A stretch of 64,000 nt of DNA from positions 3,122,001-3,186,000 of the forward strand of contig JADJGF010000001.1 of assembly GCA_016708125.1 (NCBI GenBank). The letters are read 5' to 3'. A program made the position numbers and the translations under genes. Below are positions 42,538 to 52,405 of the stretch, in pieces (positions within the stretch are counted from its first letter, which is position 1; every line of letters begins with the position of its first letter). Source of the stretch: Ignavibacteriota bacterium. Its GTDB lineage: Bacteria; Bacteroidota; Ignavibacteria; Ignavibacteriales; Melioribacteraceae. The notes beneath the pieces were generated by a model. It did not search any database. It was not told where the DNA came from and worked only from the letters and a program-made list of their open reading frames with translations.

Positions 42538-45117
42538 TTATTTCAGTAATAGCATTTTCTTTGTAACAACATTATTGTTGCTTGTTAATCTATAAATATA
42601 AGTTCCGCTTGCTAAGTTTGAAGCATCGAAATTATAATTAAATGAACCAGCTTTTAATAATTTGTTATTTATAATTGTAGCAACTTCTCTACCCAAAATA
42701 TCATACACTTTTAAATCAACAACTGATTGTTCCGGTAAACCAAAACTAATTGTAGTTGTTGGGTTAAATGGATTAGGATAGTTTTGATCTACAAAGAATT
42801 TTGAAGGAATAGTTTGATCAACACCAACTGCTATTATATCATTTACAAGAGTAACAGTAAATGTGTCCATACTTGTTGCGGATTGTGAATTTGCATCCAA
42901 TACTAGTACAGTCCATTCAGCAGTTAATGAATCAGCTCCATTTAGTAATCCTAAAATATCAAGTGCTGTAACTGTAACTTTTGGTTCAGTTGATTGAGCT
43001 GCAAATGCGTCGGGTAAAATAACAAACTGATATCCGATTACATCATTATTTAAGTCTGTAGCGGCTTCCCAAGTTATGTCAAATGTTTGAGCTGAATCTG
43101 TAACAGATATAACTGAATTATCTTCAGGAGTTAATAATGCAAAATAGGGAAGTGGTCCAACAGAAACATTTTGAGTAATATCTGCATAATTTAAAAAGGT
43201 AACTTGATATCCATCATTTGCAGGAGTAACAGTACTAAATTGAGTTGCAACACCTGAAAAGGTAATAGGCCAAGTTGGTTCAGCACCCTCATCTACATCT
43301 GTGTCTTTGTCAATTCTTCCGGTAAGAGTTGAACCATAACCAGTCCAAACAGTCAAATTTGCATTACTTCCAGAAGCAGGCCAAGCAGCAGATTCTGCAG
43401 TTTTTGCAACACCAGTAATTTTAACTAAAGTTCCTTCATATAATTCAGCGTTAGCTAAATAATTATCAATAGTTAAAGATTTTGGAATAACAACTCTTGC
43501 AGTATCAACAAGAGTAATTTCGGTACTAGGATTGGTTAATTCAATTTCATTTAATCCATTATATTGAGCGACTTTTCCAGTAGCAATAACTCTATCGCCA
43601 ACATTCAAATCTGGACCGACTGCGGAACTAAATAATTGTAATCCGCCAGTTGGATCTTGAACGAAGATTTGTGTACCGCTTGAAAGAGTTTTATTAAGAA
43701 CAACTCCGGAAATAGTAACAGTTTGGTCTTTTAAATCTGGAACGTAATCACCATCAGCATCAACTTTTGCTTCAGCAATTGATAATAAGTTTTCTACTGG
43801 ATATCTGTCTAATAATACTAATGGAATTAAACCAGTTGCGGGAATTCCTGAATATACAACTTCTAAATCTGTATCATCATCTAAATTACCGACTCTTACT
43901 ACATCTAAACGACCGCCGCTTGCATACAATAATTCATCAATTCTTGAGATATAATAATTTGCAGGATCTGTAATGCTTCCGCCTTGATATTCAACTCTAT
44001 AAACTCCATTATTTGGGCTTCCGCCGCGAGTACCAACAATTAAATCGAGATTTCCATCTCCATCAATATCGCCGGCATCTCCGCCATAAAGTTGTCCGCC
44101 AACACCAATAAAAGATGACATATTTGCAATCTTTGTAGCGGTGTATGAACCATTATCAATTTGTAATAGCATTACATTTTGGTTTGAAGAACCCCATCCA
44201 GATACAAGTACTTCTTTAACTCCATCATTGTTTATATCAACAGTTACTGAAGATTTCCAAGATCCAGTTGGAACAAATCCAGTAAGAACAGGTTCTGTAG
44301 TATAAGCACCATTTGAATAAACTACTGGAGTAACATTTCCGTTACTGTGGATTAAAAGTATTACGCTATCAACAACTGCTATGTCATAAATTGTTCCGGC
44401 ATCTACAACAAAATTTGTATCTGATAATGCGCTTACTTCTAATGTCCAATTTTCTGAACCATCTGCGTCATCTGGAATATTATCAACTGAAATTACTCCA
44501 AATCTTTCTGCTCCGGCTCTTGCACCAAATACAATTTCTTCAGTTCCATCTGAATCAACATCTGTTAAATGCCATTTAAATGGTCTTAAATTATAATTAG
44601 GTGTGTCAATAATTGTCCATGAAGCATTTGCTTTAAATGTTCCATCACCGTTATCAACGCCCATTACATCTGAGCCATCACCGGCAGTTTCAAATACAAT
44701 TACTCTTGTATAAATTGAATCGCCGCCGCCAAAATTGTTAACTGGTCCCCAAATAATTTCCATTTTACCATCTTTATCCCAATCACCGGCAGCAAGTGGT
44801 GGCCATGTATTTTGACCTTCTAAAGGTAATCTTGTTGACCAAACAACTTCCCAGCCTGAACCGCTGTTTTCATATTTGTAAATTCTTGGTATCCAATCAA
44901 AACCAGCAAGATCTGACCAGTCATTAGAAACACCGTAAATTTCTTTTAAACCATCACCGTCGAAATCTACACCTACTATTGCTTCACCCCAGCCGCCAAC
45001 ATCAAGTGTATCGTTTGGGATTAAAGCACTTCTTTTGAAAAGATCTGTTTGTGCAAACAGAACTGAAGAAAGAAGTAATGATGAAATAATGAGAAATGTA
45101 ATATTAATTTTTCTCAT
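42538..45117 (-). CDS. Secreted FG-GAP/VCBS repeat protein with OB-fold domain and T9SS sorting domain
   Basis: An 859-aa exported protein. It has a signal peptide (about 1-22, ending SSVLFAQ) and a seven-bladed-propeller-like region (about 40-450) with calcium-binding type DxDxDG motifs (DFDGDGLKE, DWDKDGKME, DVDSDGTEE, DINNDGVKE, DIDGDGNLD). A DUF5689-like OB domain (about 455-560: VTISGVVLNKTLSSGTQIFV) and another beta domain follow. A C-terminal type A sorting domain begins at QNYPNPFNPTTTISF and ends TKKMLLLK. T9SS would export it to the surface. It is preceded by GGAGG and lies 33 bases after the next upstream minus-strand gene. Function is unknown. Confidence 0.87.
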   Translation of the reverse strand: MRKINITFLIISSLLLSSVLFAQTDLFKRSALIPNDTLDVGGWGEAIVGVDFDGDGLKEIYGVSNDWSDLAGFDWIPRIYKYENSGSGWEVVWSTRLPLEGQNTWPPLAAGDWDKDGKMEIIWGPVNNFGGGDSIYTRVIVFETAGDGSDVMGVDNGDGTFKANASWTIIDTPNYNLRPFKWHLTDVDSDGTEEIVFGARAGAERFGVISVDNIPDDADGSENWTLEVSALSDTNFVVDAGTIYDIAVVDSVILLIHSNGNVTPVVYSNGAYTTEPVLTGFVPTGSWKSSVTVDINNDGVKEVLVSGWGSSNQNVMLLQIDNGSYTATKIANMSSFIGVGGQLYGGDAGDIDGDGNLDLIVGTRGGSPNNGVYRVEYQGGSITDPANYYISRIDELLYASGGRLDVVRVGNLDDDTDLEVVYSGIPATGLIPLVLLDRYPVENLLSIAEAKVDADGDYVPDLKDQTVTISGVVLNKTLSSGTQIFVQDPTGGLQLFSSAVGPDLNVGDRVIATGKVAQYNGLNEIELTNPSTEITLVDTARVVIPKSLTIDNYLANAELYEGTLVKITGVAKTAESAAWPASGSNANLTVWTGYGSTLTGRIDKDTDVDEGAEPTWPITFSGVATQFSTVTPANDGYQVTFLNYADITQNVSVGPLPYFALLTPEDNSVISVTDSAQTFDITWEAATDLNNDVIGYQFVILPDAFAAQSTEPKVTVTALDILGLLNGADSLTAEWTVLVLDANSQSATSMDTFTVTLVNDIIAVGVDQTIPSKFFVDQNYPNPFNPTTTISFGLPEQSVVDLKVYDILGREVATIINNKLLKAGSFNYNFDASNLASGTYIYRLTSNNNVVTKKMLLLK

Positions 45118-45150
45118 TGTGCCTCCTTATTTGTTTGTGAATGAATGAAA

Positions 45151-46596
45151 TTATTTTAATAGAACCATTTTATTTGAAAATATTTTTTGTCCGACTTTTA
45201 GTTGATAAAAATAAGTTCCGGAAACTAATTTTGATGCATCAAATGTTAATTTATAGTTGCCGGGGGAGAATACTGAGTTACTAATTAAATTTGTAATAAG
45301 TTCGCCATTTATGCTGAATATTTTCAAAGAAACTTCATCTTGTTTATTAATTTGAAATTCAATTGTTGTTGTTGGGTTAAATGGATTTGGATAATTTTGT
45401 TTTAATTGAATTTGTTCGGGAATAAATTCTCCATCAATTTCAATATCTGTAATAGTAATATCTATTGTTGGTAATTCACCAGAGTAAGTCCACTTTTCAA
45501 TAGACCAACCATAATATGCAGCAGTATAAACATTGAAATTTTCATCAAAATCGAGATTATAAGTTGCAGCATATCCTGATGCTGTTCCTAAACTATCAGG
45601 ATTATTATATACTCCAGATTGCTTAACATTCCATTCTGCAACGTTAATAGTATCTAAAATTTCACCAGTGTTTGGATTAAGAATATAATAACGACCATAA
45701 TTATATCCCTCAGACCTAACAAAACTTGCATCATGACCAACAAATAATAAATTTTTATTATTCATATATTGTAATCCCCAAGGTCCAACTTCAAGTGTGA
45801 CAGCACCAACTTCGAATGTGTTATTTGCATTAAAGTTGAATCCACTATTTAATGAATAACCATCGTTAGGATTTCCAACATAACAATAAATTTCTCTCGT
45901 CAAGTAATTTGAAACGTATATTAGTGTTCCTTCACTATTAACAGTTATTCCTCTAGCTGTTCCAGCGTTTGGAAGAATTATTTCATGTAAAATTGTTGCC
46001 TTGTTACCCTGTGAATTCCAACCAGCTATTGATGGGTTTTCAAAGACTAAAACTGAACCAGGAGTTGAAGAATCACCAGCAACAGTAACAAATATATGTC
46101 CTGCTTGATCTATGTCAATTGCCCAAAGTTCTCTGTTTCCTGTTTTATATCTTTGAGGGTATGTATAAATACTATCGGCTTTAAGTTCAAAAGCTAAAAT
46201 ATTATGATTTACATCATTACTTGGAACATAAATCAAATTATTATAAGAAACAATATCTCTAGGTGTTTCTAAAAAGACCTGATTAAATCCATCTATCCAT
46301 TTCATCTTTAAACTGTCAGCACTATAGGGATAAGTTCCTAATATCCCCGTATTTTGCGAAGCATTTTTGTATCCTACTAAATAGTATGTTCCATTCCCAT
46401 AGTTTGCGGCAAGAGCAACAAAAGAATTTTCCGCAACAACTGCAACAGACATTGTCCTCTGTCCAATACTATTTGGATTAAACTCATTATCAGGTAAAAC
46501 ATAATCAACCGACCATGTTCCATCAAAAGTTTGAGGTAAAATTAGACTTGAAAATATTGTCAAAAAAAACAGAATTGAAGTAATTTTTTTTATCAT
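45151..46596 (-). CDS. Secreted beta-propeller-like protein with T9SS sorting domain
   Basis: A 481-aa exported protein with a signal peptide (about 1-21, SLILPQ) and a repetitive beta-strand body (about 25-385) resembling a propeller with tracts such as FVTVAGDSSTPGSVLVFENP and ITVNSEGTLIYVSNY. The type A C-terminal sorting domain has KQNYPNPFNPTTTIEF and ends FSNKMVLLK. It is preceded by AAGGAG. It is upstream of, and on the same strand as, the FG-GAP protein, so they probably share a transcript. The ligand or role is unknown. Confidence 0.83.
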   Translation of the reverse strand: MIKKITSILFFLTIFSSLILPQTFDGTWSVDYVLPDNEFNPNSIGQRTMSVAVVAENSFVALAANYGNGTYYLVGYKNASQNTGILGTYPYSADSLKMKWIDGFNQVFLETPRDIVSYNNLIYVPSNDVNHNILAFELKADSIYTYPQRYKTGNRELWAIDIDQAGHIFVTVAGDSSTPGSVLVFENPSIAGWNSQGNKATILHEIILPNAGTARGITVNSEGTLIYVSNYLTREIYCYVGNPNDGYSLNSGFNFNANNTFEVGAVTLEVGPWGLQYMNNKNLLFVGHDASFVRSEGYNYGRYYILNPNTGEILDTINVAEWNVKQSGVYNNPDSLGTASGYAATYNLDFDENFNVYTAAYYGWSIEKWTYSGELPTIDITITDIEIDGEFIPEQIQLKQNYPNPFNPTTTIEFQINKQDEVSLKIFSINGELITNLISNSVFSPGNYKLTFDASKLVSGTYFYQLKVGQKIFSNKMVLLK

Positions 46597-46839
46597 GCTA
46601 ACTCCTTTTTCAAATCAAAAATTAAAAATTCAAGATAAATAATATTATTAAATAAAATCAAGACAAATTGTATATATGAGTTCCAAACCTTAAAATAACA
46701 AAATTCTTGTGTGATTAAAATCATTTTTATTTATTTTTGTTGTGAAGTTTGAATATTTCCATTTTATTACAATAAAAAAATTGTTCATTTAATCGATTAT
46801 TTACTTGCATTATTTAGTTATGTGACTTATTTTAAAAAC

Positions 46840-47244
46840 ATGAAAATTCCAACAAAAATATTTATCACTTTTTTTCTTATTCTTTCCACAACAATTGGCG
46901 GAACTTTAATTGATTCTTTCGTTGCTTCAAGTAACGGCGAAAGTATTACATTATCTTGGCAAACAATTGTTGAAGAAAATGTTAAGGAATTTGAAATTCT
47001 TAGAGGGAAGGATAAAGATAATCTGACTTCGATAGCAGTTGTTAAAGCAAAAGGGAATAATTCTCAATATATTTTTATTGATGAAAATGCTTATAAATCT
47101 TCAGGCTCTTTCTACGCATATGGATTAATTCTTGTTGATTATAGCGGAAACAAATCTCAAGTTGTTATGAACACTCAAGTTGTTCATGATAATGTTTCAA
47201 GTGTTAAAAAAACTTGGGGAAGTATAAAAGCACTTTTCCGATAA
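46840..47244 (+). CDS. Small secreted fibronectin-III-like protein
   Basis: A 134-aa protein with a signal peptide (KIPTKIFITFFLILSTTIGG) and one Fn3-like beta sandwich (SFVASSNGESITLSWQT, then FEILRGKDKDNLTSI, ending YSGNKSQVV). No sorting domain or lipobox is seen. The ATG at 46840 gives a good signal peptide; a GTG at 46822 would add six residues. It stands after a 243-base divergent promoter region and 21 bases before maf. The role is unknown. Confidence 0.7.
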   Translation: MKIPTKIFITFFLILSTTIGGTLIDSFVASSNGESITLSWQTIVEENVKEFEILRGKDKDNLTSIAVVKAKGNNSQYIFIDENAYKSSGSFYAYGLILVDYSGNKSQVVMNTQVVHDNVSSVKKTWGSIKALFR

Positions 47245-47265
47245 TTCATTTCTCTCCAAATTTCT

Positions 47266-47844
47266 ATGTTAAATCTTAGTGTTCCACTTTACTTAGCTTC
47301 AAATTCACCAAGAAGAAAAAAAATGCTGCATTCTTTGGGAATAGATTTTCATCATATTTCAATTGATCACGAAGAAATTATAAACAAAAATCATTCACCG
47401 CTTAAAAATGTAAAACGGCTTGCAGGTGAAAAATGTAAAAAAGCAGTTTCAAAAATTAAGGATGGAATTGTAATTTCTGCCGATACTATTGTTGTGTTAA
47501 ATAATAAAATAATCGGCAAACCAATTAATGAAAATGATGCAAAAAATATATTGAAAAATTTAAGCGGAAAAACTCACATTGTGTACACTGGTTTTGCAAT
47601 TTGTGATGCAAAATCGAAAAAAAATATTATTGATTTTGAAAAAACAAAAGTTACATTTTATAATCTTAGTGATAAGCAAATTGAAGATTATGTAAATACT
47701 GGAAGTCCGATGGATAAAGCCGGAGCTTATGGAATTCAAGACGATTTTGGCGCATTGTTTGTAAAAAAAATTGATGGTTGTTATAATAATGTTATGGGAT
47801 TTCCAATTGCAAAAATTTTCCGAGCACTTGAAAAATTAAATTGA
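47266..47844 (+). CDS. maf: Maf family nucleotide pyrophosphatase
   Basis: A 192-aa house-cleaning pyrophosphatase acting on dTTP, UTP or modified nucleotides. It has LASNSPRRKKMLHSLGIDF, ADTIVVLNNKIIGKP, GKTHIVYTGFAI, DYVNTGSPMDKAGAYGIQD and GCYNNVMGFPI. The Lys in DKAGAYGIQ and the first-motif SxRR place it in the YhdE-like (dTTP/UTP) subgroup. Length is normal, and it is close to the following flippase-like gene. Confidence 0.95.
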   Translation: MLNLSVPLYLASNSPRRKKMLHSLGIDFHHISIDHEEIINKNHSPLKNVKRLAGEKCKKAVSKIKDGIVISADTIVVLNNKIIGKPINENDAKNILKNLSGKTHIVYTGFAICDAKSKKNIIDFEKTKVTFYNLSDKQIEDYVNTGSPMDKAGAYGIQDDFGALFVKKIDGCYNNVMGFPIAKIFRALEKLN

Positions 47845-47848
47845 AATT

Positions 47849-48775
47849 TTGCGAAATTTAAAAAGAAATATAATTCTTACCATAATTTTCGCACTTCTTA
47901 TTTATATCCTTTTGGCATTTTATTCAGATTACAAATCTTTATTAAATTCATTAAGCAGAATTTCAACTTCAAATTTATTTATAACTTTTTTTATTTCAAT
48001 TATAATACTTTTAATAAAATTTTTTAGATGGCATTTTTTACTTAAGCTAAGAATAAGTTCAGTTAATTTTTCACAATCACTTTTAATTTTTGGTTCCGGT
48101 TTAATTATGAGTATTTCACCGGGAAAGTTTGGTGAAATATTTAAATCGTACCTTCTTAAAAAAAATAATAATATCAATTATGAAATTAGCATTCCATTGA
48201 TAATTGCAGAAAGATTCAGTGAATTTTTAACTCTTTTAATTATTCAAGCATTATTCTTATTATATTTTTGGGAAAATCTAACAACATTTTTAATTCTTTT
48301 TCTTTTAAGTACAATTCTAATTTTAGCAATTTATAACTCTGCTGTTTATGGAAAAATTTTAAATATTCTCAGTAAAATTAAATTTCTCAAAATTGATGCA
48401 TCCAAATTGGAAATTCTGCTGGAAAGCAGAAAAATATTAGCTAATCCTAAAATTTATATTTTAAGTATTTTAGCTTGGTTAATGGAATTCTTTTGTTTTT
48501 ATATAATTCTAAGTAATTTTATAACCGATATAATTGTCCTTAAGGCAGTTTCATCGTATTCGTTGGCAATAATTTTAGGCTCGGTAAGTATGTTACCGGC
48601 TGGCTTAGGAACCACCGAAAGTTCTTTAACATATTTATTATTTAAGAATGGAATTGAAGTTAGTAATGCTGCTGCAATCACAATTTTAATAAGAATCTTT
48701 ACTTTGTGGATTCCAATAGTTATTGGATTTCTAAGTTTATTCTTATATTGGAAAAGAAATCAAAAAAAAATGTGA
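47849..48775 (+). CDS. Lysylphosphatidylglycerol synthase TM-region/UPF0104 flippase-like protein
   Basis: A 308-aa membrane protein with about eight helices. The tracts SGLIMSISPGKFGEIFKSYL, IAERFSEFLTLLI and SVSMLPAGLGTTESSLTYLL match the AglD/MprF-N-type UPF0104 family, which includes lipid flippases. It starts with TTG 4 bases after maf. Substrate is unknown. The basic tail (YWKRNQKKM) is cytoplasmic by the positive-inside rule. Confidence 0.83.
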   Translation: MRNLKRNIILTIIFALLIYILLAFYSDYKSLLNSLSRISTSNLFITFFISIIILLIKFFRWHFLLKLRISSVNFSQSLLIFGSGLIMSISPGKFGEIFKSYLLKKNNNINYEISIPLIIAERFSEFLTLLIIQALFLLYFWENLTTFLILFLLSTILILAIYNSAVYGKILNILSKIKFLKIDASKLEILLESRKILANPKIYILSILAWLMEFFCFYIILSNFITDIIVLKAVSSYSLAIILGSVSMLPAGLGTTESSLTYLLFKNGIEVSNAAAITILIRIFTLWIPIVIGFLSLFLYWKRNQKKM

Positions 48776-48878
48776 ATAGTATTTTAGTAAACTTAATCTT
48801 TGAATAAATATTTATCTTGATTTTTTAATTTTTTGATAATAATATAAAATTTATTAAATAAACAAACTGGAGGATAAA

Positions 48879-49295
48879 ATGAGTGATGAAAATGGAATGA
48901 GTAAAGGACTTATTTTAGGACTTTTAACAGGTACAATAATTGGCTCAGTTTTAGGATTATTATTTGCTCCTAAATCCGGACGTGAATTACGCGGAGAACT
49001 TAAAGAGAAATCGGATGAATTTCTAAATGGAGCTGAAGATTATCTTGAACAAGCAAAAGGAAAAGCAAATTCGTTAATTAATGATGGAAAAAAAAAATCA
49101 GAAAAACTTATTTCTGAAGCTAAAGAAAAAGTAGATAATTTATTAGCCGAAGCTGAAAAAATTTTAGATGATGCTAAATCAAAAACAAAAGATATTGTTG
49201 ATTCGGGAAAAGAAAAATTTGGCAAAGAAGGCGATAAATTAAAAAGTGCAATAAAAGCCGGCGTTGAAACCTATAAAACTGAACGAGAAGCTTAA
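48879..49295 (+). CDS. YtxH domain protein
   Basis: A 138-aa protein. The N-terminal hydrophobic segment GLILGLLTGTIIGSVLGLLF runs into APKSGRELR, the hallmark of YtxH; the rest is a Lys/Glu-rich amphipathic helix resembling LEA-type repeats (about 40-135). YtxH proteins are linked to general stress in Bacillus. It is preceded by GGAGG and followed 3 bases later by a DUF948-like gene, a common pairing. Confidence 0.85.
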   Translation: MSDENGMSKGLILGLLTGTIIGSVLGLLFAPKSGRELRGELKEKSDEFLNGAEDYLEQAKGKANSLINDGKKKSEKLISEAKEKVDNLLAEAEKILDDAKSKTKDIVDSGKEKFGKEGDKLKSAIKAGVETYKTEREA

Positions 49296-49298
49296 TAT

Positions 49299-49676
49299 AT
49301 GACAATCTTAGATGTTTTATTAGTGATTCTTATAATTGTTGCTATAATTGTTGGAATCTATTTAATATTTGCATTAAGGAAAATTAATAATACGTTAGAT
49401 ATTGTTCGGGAAGATATAAATATTTTAAATAATCGACTTGAACCAATACTTGAAAACCTCACTATAATTACAGAAAAATTTGCAAAAATTAGTGAGGAAA
49501 CCGAAAGAAGAATTTTCGATATAAGTAATACTATCCAAAATGTTAGAAATACAGTTTCTAAACTTTCCTTTAGAAATGAAAATTACGCCGGTAGAAATCC
49601 GGTTCAGGATTTATTGAATAATGTATCTGCAATTTCAAAAGGAGTTTCTGCGTTTTGGAGAAAATTATATAATTAA
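49299..49676 (+). CDS. DUF948-like membrane-anchored coiled-coil protein
   Basis: A 125-aa protein with one N-terminal membrane helix (about 4-26: ILDVLLVILIIVAIIVGIYL) and a helical soluble part with heptad-like spacing (NNRLEPILENLTIITEKFAK). The layout and the YtxH neighbour match the DUF948 family. Function is unknown, probably envelope stress together with the YtxH protein. The gene is 3 bases downstream of it. Confidence 0.75.
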   Translation: MTILDVLLVILIIVAIIVGIYLIFALRKINNTLDIVREDINILNNRLEPILENLTIITEKFAKISEETERRIFDISNTIQNVRNTVSKLSFRNENYAGRNPVQDLLNNVSAISKGVSAFWRKLYN

Positions 49677-49713
49677 TTGCTGAATAATAACATCAAAAAT
49701 ATTTGGAGGCATT

Positions 49714-51804
49714 TTGAGTGCTTTTACTCCCGATGCAATTAGAAATATTGCATTTGTTGGTCATGGCGGAAGTGGAAAAACTTCCTTATCAGAATTTTTA
49801 CTTTTTTCTGCTGGTGAAATAAACAGAATTGGAACAGTTGCCGAAGGAACTACAACATCAGATTTTAATCCCAATGAAATTGAAAGACAAATATCAATAT
49901 CAGCTTCTGCATTACATTTAATTTGGAAAAACACAAAAATTAATTTATTAGATTCACCCGGATATTCGGATTTTATTGGCGCTGTTAAATCAAGTTTGCA
50001 CGTTGTAGATACTGCAATTGTTGTACTAAAAGGTATGGAAGGTGTTGAAGTTGGAACTGAATCTGCATGGGAATATATTCAAAAATTAAATTTACCTGCT
50101 GCAGTAATGGTTAATAAATTAGATAATGAACATTCTAATTTTGATAAAACAGTTGAAGTTGCAAAAGAGAGATTGAGCCATGATATTGCAGTTGTAAGTT
50201 TTCCTGTTAATGAAGGGCCAAATTTTAATTCCGTTATTGATATAATCAAAATGAAAAAATTTACTTTTGGCGATCCAAAATCTAAAAAAGTTACAGAAGA
50301 AGAAATTCCCGCACAGTTTAAAGAAAAAGCCGATAAATTAAGAGAAGAATTATTAGAGAAAGTTGCTGAATCAACCGAAGAATTGATGAATAAATTTTTT
50401 GAAGAAGGTACTTTAAGTGATGCAGATTTTGCAATAGGATTGAAAAATGCAATAATTTCAAGATCATTAATTCCGCTTTTTGCTGTTTCTGCAGAAAAAG
50501 GTGTTGGATTAGCTGATTTTGCTGATTTTGTTGTTGAGTATTTACCGGCTCCGTGTGATAGAAAACCGGTTCCGGCAATAAAAGTTGGATCAGAACAAAA
50601 GGTTGAAATTAAATGTGACCCCAAAGGTGAACCGGCTTTATTAGTATTTAAATCATTATCGGAAGCACACGTTGGTGAACTTTCGGTTTTCAAAGTTTAC
50701 TCTGGAAAGCTAACTCCCGGTTTGGATATGTTTAATGAAGAAAGAAATAAACCGGAAAGATTAGGACAATTATATGTTCTTAATGGTCATAACAGAACAG
50801 AAGTTACCGAACTTTTAGCTGGTGATATTGGTGCTGTTGTAAAACTAAAAGATACACATACAAATAATACATTATGCAGCAAAGAGTTGGGAATAATTTT
50901 ACCTCATATTGAATTTCCAAATCCTGTAATTAGAGGTGCAGTTATTCCAAAAGCTAAAGGTGATGAAGATAAAATTTCATCGGGATTGCATACTGTTCAT
51001 GAAGAAGATCCTACACTTCAAGTAAAATTTGATCCTGAATTATCCCAAACAATTATTTCGGGACAAGGTGAACTTCAGCTTACTTTAGCAACAAAACTTT
51101 TAAAAGACAGATATAAAGTTGAAGTAGATTTAGTTGAGCCGAGAATTCCCTATAGAGAAACTGTTCGCGGTATTTGCGAAAACGCAGAATATAAACATAA
51201 AAAACAATCCGGCGGACGCGGACAATTTGGACATGTATTTATTAAAGTTGAACCAATGCCTCAAGGCGGCGGTTTTGAATTTGTTAATGCAATTGTCGGT
51301 GGTGTTATCCCAGGTAGATTTATTCCTGCTGTTGATAAGGGAATTAGAGAAATATTGGATAAGGGAATTTTAACCGGAAGTAAAGTTGTTGATATTAAGG
51401 TTACATTGTTTGATGGAAATTTCCATAACGTAGATTCTGATGAAGTATCATTTAAAATTGCCGGTTCGCAAGCTTTTAAAAAAGGATTTCTTGCAGCAAA
51501 TCCGGTACTTCTTGAACCAATTTATGAATTATCAATTAAGGTCCCCGAAGAATTTATGGGAGATGTAATGGGAGATATTTCAAGTCGACGCGGAAAAATT
51601 TCCGGAATGGATGCTGAGGGACCTTTCCAAATTATCAAAGCAAAAGTTCCGTTAGCAGATCTTTATAAATATTCAACTCAATTAAGAAGTTTAACTTCCG
51701 GAAGGGGAATTCACAGTCGTGAATTTTCACATTACGAACCGGTTCCGAAAGATGTTGAAGCAAAAGTAATTGAAGAATATAATAAATCGAAACAAGAAGA
51801 ATAA
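49714..51804 (+). CDS. Elongation factor G-like GTPase (FusA2/EF-G II type)
   Basis: A 696-aa translational GTPase with all EF-G domains, ending in the domain V tract SLTSGRGIHSREFSHYEPVP. The G domain differs from canonical EF-G: the P-loop is GHGGSGKTS instead of AHIDAGKTT, and G3 reads DSPGYSDF, so Tyr replaces the His that activates water in EF-G. The NKLD motif (G4) is kept. This matches the EF-G-like paralogue group (M. tuberculosis FusA2 type), whose role is poorly known. The start is TTG behind GGAGG. It is followed by a strong terminator. Confidence 0.87.
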   Translation: MSAFTPDAIRNIAFVGHGGSGKTSLSEFLLFSAGEINRIGTVAEGTTTSDFNPNEIERQISISASALHLIWKNTKINLLDSPGYSDFIGAVKSSLHVVDTAIVVLKGMEGVEVGTESAWEYIQKLNLPAAVMVNKLDNEHSNFDKTVEVAKERLSHDIAVVSFPVNEGPNFNSVIDIIKMKKFTFGDPKSKKVTEEEIPAQFKEKADKLREELLEKVAESTEELMNKFFEEGTLSDADFAIGLKNAIISRSLIPLFAVSAEKGVGLADFADFVVEYLPAPCDRKPVPAIKVGSEQKVEIKCDPKGEPALLVFKSLSEAHVGELSVFKVYSGKLTPGLDMFNEERNKPERLGQLYVLNGHNRTEVTELLAGDIGAVVKLKDTHTNNTLCSKELGIILPHIEFPNPVIRGAVIPKAKGDEDKISSGLHTVHEEDPTLQVKFDPELSQTIISGQGELQLTLATKLLKDRYKVEVDLVEPRIPYRETVRGICENAEYKHKKQSGGRGQFGHVFIKVEPMPQGGGFEFVNAIVGGVIPGRFIPAVDKGIREILDKGILTGSKVVDIKVTLFDGNFHNVDSDEVSFKIAGSQAFKKGFLAANPVLLEPIYELSIKVPEEFMGDVMGDISSRRGKISGMDAEGPFQIIKAKVPLADLYKYSTQLRSLTSGRGIHSREFSHYEPVPKDVEAKVIEEYNKSKQEE

Positions 51805-51827
51805 TTATTTTTAACATTTTTAAACTC

Positions 51828-51868
51828 AGAGGTTGTTTTCAGTAATAAAGAAACAACCTCTTTTATTT
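51828..51868 (+). terminator. Rho-independent terminator after the EF-G-like gene
   Basis: Perfect 11-bp arms AGAGGTTGTTT (51828-51838) and AAACAACCTCT (51851-51861) are followed by TTTATTT. Confidence 0.88.
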
Positions 51869-51882
51869 AGTGAGATATCAAT

Positions 51883-52383
51883 TTGGAAAAGATGTGGTCG
51901 CCTTGGCGTTCAAATTATATAAATTCTTTTAAGAATGCCAAAGATGACGAAAGTTGCGTTTTTTGCGGAATAGAAAATCACGATTTGGAAAATGAAAACT
52001 GCCTTGTTGTATATAAAGGCAAATTAAATTTTGTGATGTTAAATCTTTATCCGTATAACAATGGACATCTAATGATTATTCCATACCGACATTTATCGGA
52101 TTATGTTGAACTTACAAATGAAGAATTGAATGAAATAACTCAACTAAATAAAATTGCAATAATTGCTTTGCGAAATTTAATTTCTCCGCAAGGATTTAAT
52201 TTTGGTGCTAACATTGGGAAAGCTGCCGGAGCGGGAATTCATACTCACTTGCATTTTCATCTTGTACCAAGATGGAACGGCGATACTAACTTTATGCCGG
52301 TTTTAGGTGAAGTTAAAATAATTAGTCAAGATTTGCTTGAATTGAAAAATAAATTAATTCAAGAATTTAAAAATTTAGTTTAG
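51883..52383 (+). CDS. HIT family hydrolase (Ap4A phosphorylase-like)
   Basis: A 166-aa histidine-triad protein. The catalytic motif is HTHLHFHLVPRW; the N-terminal MWSPWRSNYI and CVFCGI (a zinc-binding Cys pair) match the long HIT/Ap4A phosphorylase-like group. NLYPYNNGHLMIIPYRH is the conserved nucleotide-binding part. It probably splits diadenosine or other nucleoside phosphates. The start is TTG at 51883, 15 bases after the terminator T-run. Confidence 0.92.
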   Translation: MEKMWSPWRSNYINSFKNAKDDESCVFCGIENHDLENENCLVVYKGKLNFVMLNLYPYNNGHLMIIPYRHLSDYVELTNEELNEITQLNKIAIIALRNLISPQGFNFGANIGKAAGAGIHTHLHFHLVPRWNGDTNFMPVLGEVKIISQDLLELKNKLIQEFKNLV

Positions 52384-52405
52384 AAAAATATTATTAAAGG
52401 GAATA

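Noticed and set aside
50079..50693. A 204-codon minus-strand frame inside the EF-G-like gene
   Set aside because: It is antisense to conserved EF-G motifs and rich in Ser, Asn and Phe, typical of a shadow frame.
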